A stretch of 14,906 nucleotides of DNA from an uncultured Desulfomonile sp. (GTDB lineage: Bacteria > Desulfobacterota > Desulfomonilia > Desulfomonilales > Desulfomonilaceae), in NCBI GenBank assembly GCA_937915285.1, contig CALDNG010000327.1, positions 1 to 14,906 on the forward strand. The letters are read 5' to 3'. The translations under genes and the position numbers were made by a program. Below, piece by piece: positions 1-7,740 of the stretch; the first letter of the stretch is position 1, and each line of letters opens with the position of its first letter. The notes beneath the pieces were generated by a model. It saw only the letters and a program-made list of their open reading frames with translations. It was not told where the DNA came from and searched no databases.

Positions 1-47
1 GACCACCGAGATCTACACTCTTTCCCTACACGACGCTCTTCCGATCT
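1..47 (+). other. Illumina sequencing adapter (assembly contamination)
   Basis: These bases match the 3' part of the Illumina TruSeq universal/P5 adapter with the read-1 primer site, ending in the familiar GACGCTCTTCCGATCT. They are not biological sequence. The adapter joins directly to the inside of a RecT-like reading frame, so the true upstream DNA is missing and the window's left end is an assembly artefact. Confidence 0.98.
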
Positions 48-48
48 T

Positions 49-648
49 GCAACTGTCTATGGGAAACGTTCTGATCAGCCACATCCAACGAAGTCCACGG
101 TCTTGATGAGCTACTACAGTTTTCTTGCCCAGGATAATGAGAACTGGAAGCGATCACCCGATCGTATGCTTTTGAAATGCGCAGAAGCCCAACTGATCCG
201 AATGCTGTTTCCTCATGAGATGGCAAGTTTCTACACCGACGAGGAGATCGCTTCAGAGCATATTGCCGATACTGAGCCGGTGGTTGATCGGCCAGTCATA
301 GATGTAAGACCGGTGAAGCCAAGGAAATCGGTTTCCACCACCGGAAACAACGGTGGAAGCTCCATCGTAAACACACCGACAATACAGGACACAGAGCAAA
401 ACACTCCGATGAATGATGGCGAGGTAATGACCCAACTATGGGCCAAAATCGAAGCCCATCTTCATTCCTATTCATCATGCACGGACGAAACCATTACCAC
501 TGCTAGAAATCTGGTCAAAGCGCATTTTGACGTGAAACGGATCGAGGACATACCGATAAGCCAGATGGATGGCCTTCGAAAATATGCAAAGACCACGATG
601 CTGAAAGAGCTTTACAACCTCCAACTTCTGTCCTTCGAAAGGTCCTGA
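49..648 (+). CDS. RecT/Bet-family single-strand annealing protein, 5'-truncated
   Basis: The frame is open from the first base after the adapter, so the N-terminal part is missing. The apparent starts at 103 (TTG) and 106 (ATG) are internal. Residues coded around 160-240 read WKRSPDRMLLKCAEAQLIR, then MLFPHEMASFYTDEE, which matches the conserved end of the RecT/Bet core (W-x-x-x-P-x-RML...A-x-x-x-x-R...FP...Y-x-x-E-E). Family members bind single-stranded DNA in the cytoplasm and anneal complementary strands in phage recombination. A Pro/Thr/Asn-rich linker (about 265-420) and a helical C-terminal domain of unknown role follow. The exonuclease gene begins 2 bases after the stop, the usual annealase-exonuclease pairing. 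The fold call rests on motif resemblance, supported by this neighbour. Confidence 0.78.
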   Translation, partial: ATVYGKRSDQPHPTKSTVLMSYYSFLAQDNENWKRSPDRMLLKCAEAQLIRMLFPHEMASFYTDEEIASEHIADTEPVVDRPVIDVRPVKPRKSVSTTGNNGGSSIVNTPTIQDTEQNTPMNDGEVMTQLWAKIEAHLHSYSSCTDETITTARNLVKAHFDVKRIEDIPISQMDGLRKYAKTTMLKELYNLQLLSFERS

Positions 649-650
649 AA

Positions 651-1790
651 ATGTTATTCAAACGCATAAGCAAGTCTTTGGTTGCGAATTTCCTTAAATG
701 CGCCTGGTATGCCCATGCAAGGCATAACCTGGGTTACAAGGTTCCCGCCGGACATGCTGCAATCATCGGCCGGGCTACCCACAAGCCCTGGGCTGAATAT
801 CACAGCAAGGCAAAATCCCTTGAACAGATCCAGACTGAGCTTGATCCTGAAGTGGCGGCTCTCTTCAATATGGCTGTTGCCTCGGACACACTGAAGCTTT
901 CGGATGTCCTCTGCGAATTCAAGATTGAAGCCGTCCTCCAGGACACCAATTTAATAGCGATTCTGGATCGACTCGGATTTACTGCCCTCCGAGAGTTGGT
1001 TATCGAAGACCTGAAAACTCAATACACCGTAACGGATGATCCTTTTGAACGCCATTTCTACGTTTACATGGGTGATCGTCAGTTTCCGTCAAACCGCATC
1101 ATTTTCACTCGCCTTTACGCTCGTTCCGGACAGCGGACCATATACACCTATGAGAAAATCAAGAACCACATCTTCACGGTAACTCATCCTGACGGCGCCA
1201 CCGAGGAAGTGGATCTCGAACAGTTCACACTAGACACCATTAACACCCTAAAAGACACGGACCCGATTCCGTCTGTTGGTCCGCAATGCAAGAATTGGTT
1301 CGGCGATCCGTGTCCTTTCTATCAGAATTTATGTCCGGCAACGTCCCTCGAGGTATCGACTGTAAATGCCGTTATCCAATCTAATTCAAATCTGGAAGCG
1401 GAAGCCGCCCGTGCTCTTCTAAACGCTTCGGATCCATTGAAATTACCCATGGAGACCGTTTCCGCAGCTCTCACCGGCATAAATAAGCTCAAAGAGGGCT
1501 GTCGAACTGTAGAAAAGATAATTAAGAACTGGTCGGAAACTCACGGTGATGTCATTACCCACGACGGTGTTTTCCGATGGCAGGACATTGATTCCCCGGA
1601 AATAGATAATTCGACGGCATTGCTACACATGTTTCTAAACCACGTTCCAATTGAAGACGTGGCCAGGGCAGTGAATATCTCACAAACATCCCTGAAAAAA
1701 CTTCCCGGCAAATACACGGAACTTGCCGATGAAATCATATCGACCGCATCGACAATCAGAAAAACACGTCGCTTTCAAAGAGTGAGCTGA
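651..1790 (+). CDS. Cas4/AddB-like Fe-S PD-(D/E)XK exonuclease
   Basis: This 379-residue protein has the PD-(D/E)XK nuclease order: H44 in GRATHKPWAEYH, D106 in ILDRLGF, then D120-L-K122 in VIEDLKTQ. C17 near the N-terminus and C213, C221 and C228 (CKNWFGDPC, then NLCP) give the one-plus-three cysteine arrangement that holds a 4Fe-4S cluster in AddB and Cas4 nucleases. The likely role is resecting double-stranded DNA ends to supply single strands to the RecT-like protein encoded 2 bases upstream, as in phage exonuclease-annealase pairs. Residues from about 235 to 379 form a helical extension without a recognised motif. ATG 651 has AAAGG about 11 bases upstream. Nuclease class is confident; substrate polarity cannot be told. 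Confidence 0.82.
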   Translation: MLFKRISKSLVANFLKCAWYAHARHNLGYKVPAGHAAIIGRATHKPWAEYHSKAKSLEQIQTELDPEVAALFNMAVASDTLKLSDVLCEFKIEAVLQDTNLIAILDRLGFTALRELVIEDLKTQYTVTDDPFERHFYVYMGDRQFPSNRIIFTRLYARSGQRTIYTYEKIKNHIFTVTHPDGATEEVDLEQFTLDTINTLKDTDPIPSVGPQCKNWFGDPCPFYQNLCPATSLEVSTVNAVIQSNSNLEAEAARALLNASDPLKLPMETVSAALTGINKLKEGCRTVEKIIKNWSETHGDVITHDGVFRWQDIDSPEIDNSTALLHMFLNHVPIEDVARAVNISQTSLKKLPGKYTELADEIISTASTIRKTRRFQRVS

Positions 1791-1798
1791 CGCTTTTG

Positions 1799-1850
1799 AG
1801 CGCCTGTCTAGGCCACACCATCCCTCCCCCTACCTGAGGAGACAGGCGCT
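1799..1850 (+). promoter_or_regulatory. 11-bp perfect stem-loop between exonuclease and resolvase genes
   Basis: AGCGCCTGTCT (1799-1809) is perfectly complementary to AGACAGGCGCT (1840-1850), with a C-rich 30-base loop. It fills the only real gap in this otherwise packed operon. A GAGGAG Shine-Dalgarno-like sequence (1836-1841) lies at the 3' edge of the loop, but 19 bases before ATG 1861, too far for normal use. No T-tract follows, so a simple terminator is unlikely. An mRNA processing or translation-control hairpin, or a DNA recognition site, fits better. Confidence 0.6.
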
Positions 1851-1860
1851 TACATTTAAA

Positions 1861-2322
1861 ATGGAGCAACATTTGACCAATTATCAAATATCCGTTGATC
1901 CTGGCCTTACCTGTTCAGGTGTATGCCTCTGGCGGGATGGAGAGGCCCAACGTTTTCACACGTATCGTCCGAATGGCCATAACCCTCACGAAAAGATGAA
2001 AAACCTGTTCTTGCTTTTCAAGGACATGATTCGTTCCGTTGAAAAAAGCTCACGGATCATGGAATGCGCCATCGAGGATATTCCACCTTTTGTAAATCCT
2101 AAGCGTCAATCCGCTCTGTTCAAGCTCGCGAAAGCCGCGGCATACATAGAGATGGCGTTCGTTGAGGCCAATATTCCGATAAAGCTGATCAAGAAGGAAC
2201 GCCGATCAAAGGAGATGGCGAAGAAGCTGGCCTCGGAGCAGACCAGCCTCGTAGGCTCGCAACACGCCTACGACGCATTTCTGATTGGCGTTTTGGCAGG
2301 GTATAGCAATGTCAAAGACTAA
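1861..2322 (+). CDS. RuvC-like Holliday junction resolvase
   Basis: This 153-residue protein has the RNase H-fold resolvase signature: D13 in SVDPGLTCSG, E72 in AIEDIPPF, and H135-x-x-D138 in SQHAYDAFLIG. The pattern D, E, H-x-x-D is that of bacterial RuvC, and the length is close to RuvC. RuvC-class enzymes cut four-way DNA junctions symmetrically. In phages they debranch recombining or replicating DNA before packaging, which suits the terminase genes downstream. ATG 1861 lacks a close Shine-Dalgarno; TTG 1873 has GGAG six bases upstream and is a possible alternative start that would still keep D13. The 3' end overlaps the next gene by 14 bases. The active-site set is complete, so it is probably functional. 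Confidence 0.82.
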   Translation: MEQHLTNYQISVDPGLTCSGVCLWRDGEAQRFHTYRPNGHNPHEKMKNLFLLFKDMIRSVEKSSRIMECAIEDIPPFVNPKRQSALFKLAKAAAYIEMAFVEANIPIKLIKKERRSKEMAKKLASEQTSLVGSQHAYDAFLIGVLAGYSNVKD

Positions 2323-2674
2323 CCCGATGCCGACATCTTTGGCCCTTGCTAACAAAGCCTTCGAGCTCTATTTCGGCAAGAAACGCCTCGATATCGAACA
2401 AGTTGAATCATTGCAACTTGCCTTACTGGCTCATGCAATGTCCCCTCAACATTCAGATCGTTCATTGAAGCAAACTGGCCTTGCACGTCAAATACTGGCG
2501 GACATATCACGATCCATCATATTGCGGACAAATGTCCAAAATTCCGAAACCCTTGCCAACATCGAGGAACAGTTGGACCGGTTGATGAGCTTACCCTATG
2601 AAAAACATGAAGCGAAGAATAAGAAATCTGGCGAAAAACGTCGAAAACCTGAATTCACTGCGGATCAAGCGTGA
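2309..2674 (+). CDS. Small helical protein before TerL, possible small terminase subunit
   Basis: ATG 2309 is preferred over the upstream TTG 2285 because GGCAGGG lies 7 bases before it. It gives 121 residues. The sequence is helical and hydrophilic with a Lys/Arg-rich end (KNKKSGEKRRKP) and shows no motif that I recognise. Its position, overlapping the RuvC-like gene by 14 bases and the large terminase by 77 bases, is where phages encode TerS, the DNA-recognition subunit that selects the packaging site. That role is inferred only from context, length and the basic tail. A different DNA-binding accessory protein is equally possible. Confidence 0.6.
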   Translation: MSKTNPMPTSLALANKAFELYFGKKRLDIEQVESLQLALLAHAMSPQHSDRSLKQTGLARQILADISRSIILRTNVQNSETLANIEEQLDRLMSLPYEKHEAKNKKSGEKRRKPEFTADQA

Positions 2675-4319
2675 AAACCTCGATATAGCCTCCGAAATAG
2701 AATCGAATCTTTTCATCAGACCAAAACAGGGGGGATTATGCAGGATCAGGCTAAAACCGTTTCAGCGAAAGATCATCGAAATTATCCAGGCTAACCGTGA
2801 CAATCAGAAGCCAACACGCCTGATAATCCTGAAATCACGTCAACTCGGATGCTCCACTGCGATTCAGGCCACGTTATTCACGCTCTGTCTGTTTCTACCG
2901 CAGCGGTCGGCTCAGACGATAGCCCACAGAAAGGACAGCTCTAGAAAGATTTTTAGAATGAGCCGTCGTTTCTACAATTCCCTGCCGCCTGAACTTAAGC
3001 TACCCATCGAAGGCGGAAAGGTAATGAGAGACAAGATCGAGTATTCATGGCCCCATGATTCCGAAATATCCGTTTACACAGCAGGTGGCGAAGACATAGG
3101 CCGTGGCGAGACTGTTCACTATTGCCACTGGTCCGAAGCTGCATTCTGGCCAAATTCCGAAGAGATATACGATGCCCTGATTCAGGCTGTCCCTCCTCCA
3201 ACCGAATCATGGGATACAATGGTGGTCGTCGAAAGCACCGCAAACGGTCAGAATAACCTTTTCCATTCTTTGTGGAAACAGGCTGAGGCTAAACAGGACA
3301 CTATATGGCAGGGCCTCTTTTTTAGCTGGAAGGACGATCCAACAGCTCGCATGACCGTTGCTCCCAATGAACGTTTTAATCCAACCCAGGATGAACTCGA
3401 TTTTCAGATAAAACATTCCCTTGATATTGAGCAGTTGAAATGGGCCAGATACGTCCGAACTGATCAATGCCGTGGCTCATGGGAGAAGTTCCATCAGGAA
3501 TATCCCGTTTCTCCCGAACTTGCTTTTACATTCTCTGGATATCCATGGTTTGATCCATCGATTATCAGGGCAAAGACCGATTACGCGAGGGACACTTCCC
3601 CTGAGTTCACGGGTTTTATCGAGTTTGCCGCTCCAGAATCATTGATGCCCAAATTGTTGCATGATCAACTCGGGCCCATAAGTGTATGGGCACATCCGCA
3701 GCCTAATTCCTCCTATTGCATCGGCGCAGATATCTCGGAAGGTGTTGGCGCTGACTATACCGAAATAATGGTGGTCAAGGAAGAGCCGCTGGCGCTCGTG
3801 GCTCAATTCAGAAGCAACCGGATCAAACCAACAGCCGCAGGCCTGATAGCCTACCTCCTCGGAGCATATTACAACTGGGCTCTGTTGGCGATTGAACGAA
3901 ACGGCCCGGGTCTGGCCACGCTGGCCATTCTGGAATTCGGATTGCCTGATTATCCTCAAACGGCGTCTGGTTATCCCAACCTCTATTATCAGTTGAAAAT
4001 GGATCAAAAGCTTATCGATGAGACTCCTAAGCTCGGTTTTCCAACAACAAGAAAGTCTAAAATAGCTGCTTTGAACAGGCTCAGTGAAGCCATCTCACAG
4101 GACTCTTTCTTGATCCCGTCGCTCTCATTTCTCTATCAGGCGGACGGTTTCAAGTGGGATCCCATAAATCGTAACTGGCTTCAGACTAACAGAGATCCTC
4201 TGTCCAATCTCAAAAACGACGACGCAATAATGGCAATGGCTATTGCGGTAGAAGTCATTTATCAGCAAATGCCTCGCCATTTCATGAGTCGCAAGACGAT
4301 TCCCATAACCAACTGGTAG
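2598..4319 (+). CDS. Phage terminase large subunit (TerL)
   Basis: This 573-residue protein has both TerL domains complete. The ATPase has a deviant Walker A, KSRQLGCST (79-87), a Walker B ending in the catalytic E180 (HYCHWSEAAFW), and coupling motif ESTANG (212-217). The RNase H-like nuclease has D378 (IGADISEG), E433 (AIERNGPG) and D541/D542 (KNDDAIMAMAIA). TerL proteins cut concatemeric phage DNA and drive it into the prohead through the portal. It overlaps the preceding gene by 77 bases, which suggests translational coupling; ATG 2607 is an alternative start. The next gene starts one base after the stop. No portal or capsid gene follows, which is unusual. No damage to the catalytic set is visible. 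Confidence 0.93.
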   Translation: MKNMKRRIRNLAKNVENLNSLRIKRENLDIASEIESNLFIRPKQGGLCRIRLKPFQRKIIEIIQANRDNQKPTRLIILKSRQLGCSTAIQATLFTLCLFLPQRSAQTIAHRKDSSRKIFRMSRRFYNSLPPELKLPIEGGKVMRDKIEYSWPHDSEISVYTAGGEDIGRGETVHYCHWSEAAFWPNSEEIYDALIQAVPPPTESWDTMVVVESTANGQNNLFHSLWKQAEAKQDTIWQGLFFSWKDDPTARMTVAPNERFNPTQDELDFQIKHSLDIEQLKWARYVRTDQCRGSWEKFHQEYPVSPELAFTFSGYPWFDPSIIRAKTDYARDTSPEFTGFIEFAAPESLMPKLLHDQLGPISVWAHPQPNSSYCIGADISEGVGADYTEIMVVKEEPLALVAQFRSNRIKPTAAGLIAYLLGAYYNWALLAIERNGPGLATLAILEFGLPDYPQTASGYPNLYYQLKMDQKLIDETPKLGFPTTRKSKIAALNRLSEAISQDSFLIPSLSFLYQADGFKWDPINRNWLQTNRDPLSNLKNDDAIMAMAIAVEVIYQQMPRHFMSRKTIPITNW

Positions 4320-4320
4320 A

Positions 4321-5010
4321 ATGAAAGCTAATCTCACACAAAATAGGGCGGTTGTATTCGCCGATCATGAGGGCTCGCCTGAATTCCGCGAAATATTTGG
4401 TGGGTTGGGGTGGGCTGATCCACAAGGCAGGGATCATTTTGCCTCCAACTGGTTTGTAGCAATTGGCGTGCAGTTTGACGAAACATTTACTGTGATTCTC
4501 GAAGAATCGGGAACCCTCAGCGTTCTTTCGGATACCCTGGTGGAAACCAAGGACCGGCTTTATCTCAGAAAGCTTTTTGTTAATGTTTCCGATCCAGCCC
4601 TCATAAAATCCCTGAAAAACATTGATGGCCTGTTTTCTTATGAAATCATAGGCCGTCATCACAATATTCCCGTGTGGAAGCATCCTGAAGAGTCATGGCG
4701 TTCATTCAGGTCACGGTCCCATGTGGCTCAATTGATTCCTGTTAGGAATGAAATCATTTCGACTCCACAGATCGGTCTTGATTTAATTCACAGTCTGACC
4801 CAGCGAAACCGATTCGAAATTCGCCACTCGTGCCCCAGGTCCTCATGGCTATTTAGGCAGACAGCTCCTTACACTAATTTGTTCAGACATCCGCTTTTTC
4901 AGGCAATCGTGCATTCTATCTACACGTTTAATCCGACATCCGGGGACACCGCCCTGCAAACTAACCAGCCAACTATTCCAAGACTTCCACGACTCGGAGT
5001 CAGACGATGA
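4321..5010 (+). CDS. Hypothetical protein coupled to TerL and primase-helicase
   Basis: I do not recognise this 229-residue protein. It starts one base after the TerL stop and its last four bases (ATGA, 5007-5010) overlap the start of the next gene, so it is firmly part of the operon. The N-terminal half alternates strands and helices and has a GGLGWADPQGRDHF segment (about 27-40). The middle is rich in Arg and His (EIIGRHHN, SFRSRSH, FEIRHSCPRSSW). The last 30 residues are Pro/Thr-rich and end basic (RLPRLGVRR). No signal peptide or membrane segment is seen. A DNA-associated role in packaging or replication is plausible from context only. It is clearly not a portal protein, which would be about twice as long. 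Confidence 0.72.
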   Translation: MKANLTQNRAVVFADHEGSPEFREIFGGLGWADPQGRDHFASNWFVAIGVQFDETFTVILEESGTLSVLSDTLVETKDRLYLRKLFVNVSDPALIKSLKNIDGLFSYEIIGRHHNIPVWKHPEESWRSFRSRSHVAQLIPVRNEIISTPQIGLDLIHSLTQRNRFEIRHSCPRSSWLFRQTAPYTNLFRHPLFQAIVHSIYTFNPTSGDTALQTNQPTIPRLPRLGVRR

Positions 5011-6815
5011 CCCAACAGAACGCAACCATTAACCCCGATTTAAAGGAAGCCCAAACGTTTCTATCAGCGTTTGGTTACACTCATTCCTTTCAGCTATTAC
5101 CTGAATCCGGCGCTAACGCCTCTCCTGTCTTGCAACACGGCTCATTCCAGAAGCTTTCCCCGTGGCTCGTTTCCAAGAACAAGACCGGCTATGGAATATT
5201 TTTCATGGTCAACTCAGGCGATGGACGGGGCCGGAAATCAGAAAACGTCCTCGCAGTAAGAGCCTTCTTCGTCGATCTTGATGGCGCTCCGTATGAGGAT
5301 GTATTGATAGCGCCCCTTGAACCGACTATCATTTCCGAGTCTTCCCCGGGAAGATATCATGCCTATTGGCTGATTAATGAAGCGCCACTCCAGACCTTTA
5401 CGGCCATTCAGAAACAATTGGCCTCACGATTCAATTCGGATCCGGCCATTAACGATCTGCCACGCATAATGAGAGTTCCGGGTTTTTACCATCAAAAGAA
5501 ATCACCCTACAAATCCACTCTTTTGCAGATTACAGGTGCTCGTTATGATTACCAGACCTTTATAGACAAATTTAAAATAGACCCCTATGCTCCCACGATT
5601 GAAAAGCCGGTCACACAGGAAAAAAAAACGATAAGTCCAACCACCATTTCGCAGGGTTCAAGACACAACAAGATTCTGAGTATTTCCGGTTCATTGCGAA
5701 ACCAGGGTCTAACCGGCCAATCATTAACGGATGCCTTGATGCAGATCAACAAAGACAACTGTGTTCCTCCGCTTCCTTATTCGGAGATTGCCAAGATTGC
5801 AGCCTCAATTTCCAGAAAACCTCAGCATTCTTCTTATTCCACCACATCTTACAAACAGGAACAGCCTTATAAGCCTCCTACGATCATTTCCTTTTCACAA
5901 TTGCTAAAGAGCAAATATAAACCGATACAGTGGATTGTTCGTAACCTGTTACCGGAAGGACTGACCGTCCTGGCGGGCAAAGCAAAACTCGGAAAGAGCT
6001 GGTTGGCTCAATCACTCTCTCTTGCAGTGGCCCTTGGAACTCCCGCGTTAGGACATTTTCACTCAAACAGGGGTGACGTTTTGTCGCTCTCATTGGAGGA
6101 CACACCTCGTCGCTATCAGCACAGGATGCATCTATTGCTGAAAAACGCTGACCCTCCTGAAACTGCTTACCTGTCCTGTGAATGGCCACGTCTTCCAAAA
6201 GGTCTTGAAGACCTGAAACGCTGGTTGGACTCTAAGAAAAATCCTAGATTAATCGTGTTGGACACTCTTGCGAAGCTTAAACCCATATCTGGCGGTTATA
6301 GATCAGGAACTCTTTACGATCGCGATTATTCGGACATCGAACAACTGCACCGTTTGGCTGCGGACTACCAGATAGCAATACTGGCGATCACTCACAAAAA
6401 CAAATCGGATACCGAAGATGATTATGATTCCGTTACAGGATCTGCAGCAGTAACAGGAGTTAGCGATTCAATATGGATATTCAATCGAAGGAGCAGGGGA
6501 ACTCCACAGGCTACCCTCCGGATTTCGGGCAGGGACATAGCTGACACTACTCATACACTCCATTGGGATAGCACGGCTGCGAGCTGGTATTATCTACCAG
6601 AAGAGAACCCGGATTCGAACCGCGCCAAGGATCGAATACTCTCATTACTAAGAAACGAAAAACGACCTATGACCCCTACAGAGGTGGCTTCCCTTTTAGG
6701 CTTGTCGAGGGGTCACAGTCAGAAGATATTATCCGAATTATATGATTCCCGTTCCGTAGCCAAATCTACTACAAACGGAGCCTACTATCTCGAAACCAAG
6801 GCGCTAACAATCTAA
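5007..6815 (+). CDS. Primase-helicase: RepB/AEP-like primase, RepA-like ATPase, winged helix
   Basis: This is a 602-residue multidomain replication protein. Residues about 10-185 resemble RepB-type archaeo-eukaryotic primase domains, with FVDLDG (D90, D92), SSPGRYHAYW (H118) and INDLPRIMRVPGFYHQK (148-164). Residues about 217-270 look like a primase C-terminal helical domain (GSRHNKIL... CVPPLPYSEIAKI). Residues about 305-500 are a RecA-fold ATPase of the RSF1010 RepA/AAA_25 type, with Walker A GKAKLGKS (324-331), Walker B LIVLDT (D419) and ITHKNKSD sensor region. Residues 541-598 form a winged helix (MTPTEVASLLGLSRGHSQKI). The protein would unwind and prime the element's DNA. It is last in the operon, 460 bases before the next gene. 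Domain assignments are from visible motifs. Confidence 0.85.
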   Translation: MTQQNATINPDLKEAQTFLSAFGYTHSFQLLPESGANASPVLQHGSFQKLSPWLVSKNKTGYGIFFMVNSGDGRGRKSENVLAVRAFFVDLDGAPYEDVLIAPLEPTIISESSPGRYHAYWLINEAPLQTFTAIQKQLASRFNSDPAINDLPRIMRVPGFYHQKKSPYKSTLLQITGARYDYQTFIDKFKIDPYAPTIEKPVTQEKKTISPTTISQGSRHNKILSISGSLRNQGLTGQSLTDALMQINKDNCVPPLPYSEIAKIAASISRKPQHSSYSTTSYKQEQPYKPPTIISFSQLLKSKYKPIQWIVRNLLPEGLTVLAGKAKLGKSWLAQSLSLAVALGTPALGHFHSNRGDVLSLSLEDTPRRYQHRMHLLLKNADPPETAYLSCEWPRLPKGLEDLKRWLDSKKNPRLIVLDTLAKLKPISGGYRSGTLYDRDYSDIEQLHRLAADYQIAILAITHKNKSDTEDDYDSVTGSAAVTGVSDSIWIFNRRSRGTPQATLRISGRDIADTTHTLHWDSTAASWYYLPEENPDSNRAKDRILSLLRNEKRPMTPTEVASLLGLSRGHSQKILSELYDSRSVAKSTTNGAYYLETKALTI

Positions 6816-7276
6816 AAAACAAGAGCCTGGATACCAAGAGTAACATCTAACACATAATCTCAATAATTACCTTAACACTTTACGCCCTTATTTCTGTATG
6901 TTATCAACTTTATTTAACCAACTAACTGATATGTTACTCCTCAACTTTTGCTAATATCGAAAAACTGTGTATCACCGACTTACCATTGCCCTGTTCAATA
7001 GTTTCGAACAGATAGCGATAACAAGCACGAAATGAGGAATCGCTTTTTTGCTTGACAACACCAATTCATTTCACAAGTACTAAGAGTAGCTGATATGCGA
7101 CCTTAGCTTTTGTTGATACTCCTGTCTTGCACGTATGCCCCTAAAACAATCCTTTTGAATAATATAAATTACTCAAAAACGAAAACCCCCACCCCCTACC
7201 CGCCCTAAGCACTGAATAACACGAATTAATTCAAAGCCGATCAATCCCCCCAAATACCAATTAACGGAGTAACATC
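6816..7276. other. AT-rich intergenic region, no gene seen
   Basis: No protein gene is supportable on either strand. The region is AT-rich, as expected for an unwinding region or a promoter zone. It holds three copies of GAGTAACAT (6838-6846 direct, 6931-6939 inverted, 7267-7275 direct, the last touching the next start codon). A short inverted repeat CTGTTC/GAACAG lies near 6991-7011. A consensus -35 box TTGACA lies at 7052-7057 after a T-run but has no good -10 at the right distance. The C-rich stretch at 7186-7205 is listed separately. Confidence 0.6.
7186..7205 (-). other. Four-run G-quadruplex motif
   Basis: On the + strand the order is C5-A-C5-TA-C3-G-C3. The - strand therefore carries four runs of three or more G separated by 1-2 base loops, which meets the canonical quadruplex pattern with very short loops. 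It sits alone in AT-rich DNA about 70 bases before a small gene. Such sites can affect transcription or replication; the role here is not known. Confidence 0.7.
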
Positions 7277-7546
7277 ATGAGAAATATCGAAATGCGAATA
7301 GATGACTCTATCCTTACCGTCACCGTGGACCTGAGCCAGAACCATGGATTGAGTCGTTCGGGTAAATCATATACGATAGCCTGCACAGACGGTAACGTCC
7401 CCCTGATTAAAGACGGCGTGTATCGCGATGAGATTATCAACCTGGTAGTCTTTAAGAAACGGCCCCAAGATGAGGTTGATCACGATCAGGCTACTGAGGT
7501 TGATCTAATGAGAAAGCAGTGGCGTGAACTAAATATCAAAAGCTAA
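7277..7546 (+). CDS. Small hypothetical protein, 89 residues
   Basis: ATG 7277 has CGGAG ending 8 bases upstream. The reading frame shows normal protein character: a strand-rich first half (MRIDDSILTVTVDLSQ, SYTIACTDGNVPLI) and a charged helical end (EVDLMRKQWRELN). It has no Cys cluster, membrane segment or motif that I recognise. It stands alone between the primase-helicase operon and the long non-coding region, separated by 461 bases from the former. It could be a small regulator or accessory of the adjacent candidate origin/RNA region, but nothing in the sequence proves this. Confidence 0.62.
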   Translation: MRNIEMRIDDSILTVTVDLSQNHGLSRSGKSYTIACTDGNVPLIKDGVYRDEIINLVVFKKRPQDEVDHDQATEVDLMRKQWRELNIKS

Positions 7547-7592
7547 CCCCGTAGCTTAGCTGTTATCATAAATATTCTGATATACATTATTT

Positions 7593-7740
7593 CTACCCTC
7601 GTGCTCGGCATCGGCCTAGCTCGGCCCAAAGACGCGAAATGACTTCCGCGCTTTCCCGCCTCGCGGCCTAGCCTTCACCCGATAACTGAAACGCCATTTC
7701 CTGCTTTGACCGAGCATGGGTCTGGGAGGCCCAGAGGTAG
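7593..7740 (+). ncRNA. Candidate structured RNA with nested helices
   Basis: Five mutually compatible helices can be drawn. Closing stem CTACC (7593-7597) pairs with GGTAG (7736-7740). GTGCTCGG (7601-7608) pairs with CCGAGCAT (7710-7717) with one G-U. ATCGG (7610-7614) pairs with CCGAT (7679-7683). Hairpin AAAG-A-CGCG (7628-7636) pairs with CGCG-CTTT (7647-7654) with one bulge. Hairpin TCTGGG (7721-7726) pairs with CCCAGA (7730-7735). The segment is a sharp GC-rich island immediately after AT-rich DNA (7560-7592) that contains TATACAT, a possible -10. The same pairing exists on the other strand, so orientation is not proved. It matches no RNA family that I recognise. Confidence 0.5.

Noticed and set aside
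6604..6630. tRNA T-arm-like GGTTCGAATCC on the - strand
   Set aside because: It lies inside the primase-helicase coding sequence, the flanking stem has a mismatch, and no acceptor, D or anticodon arms can be drawn.
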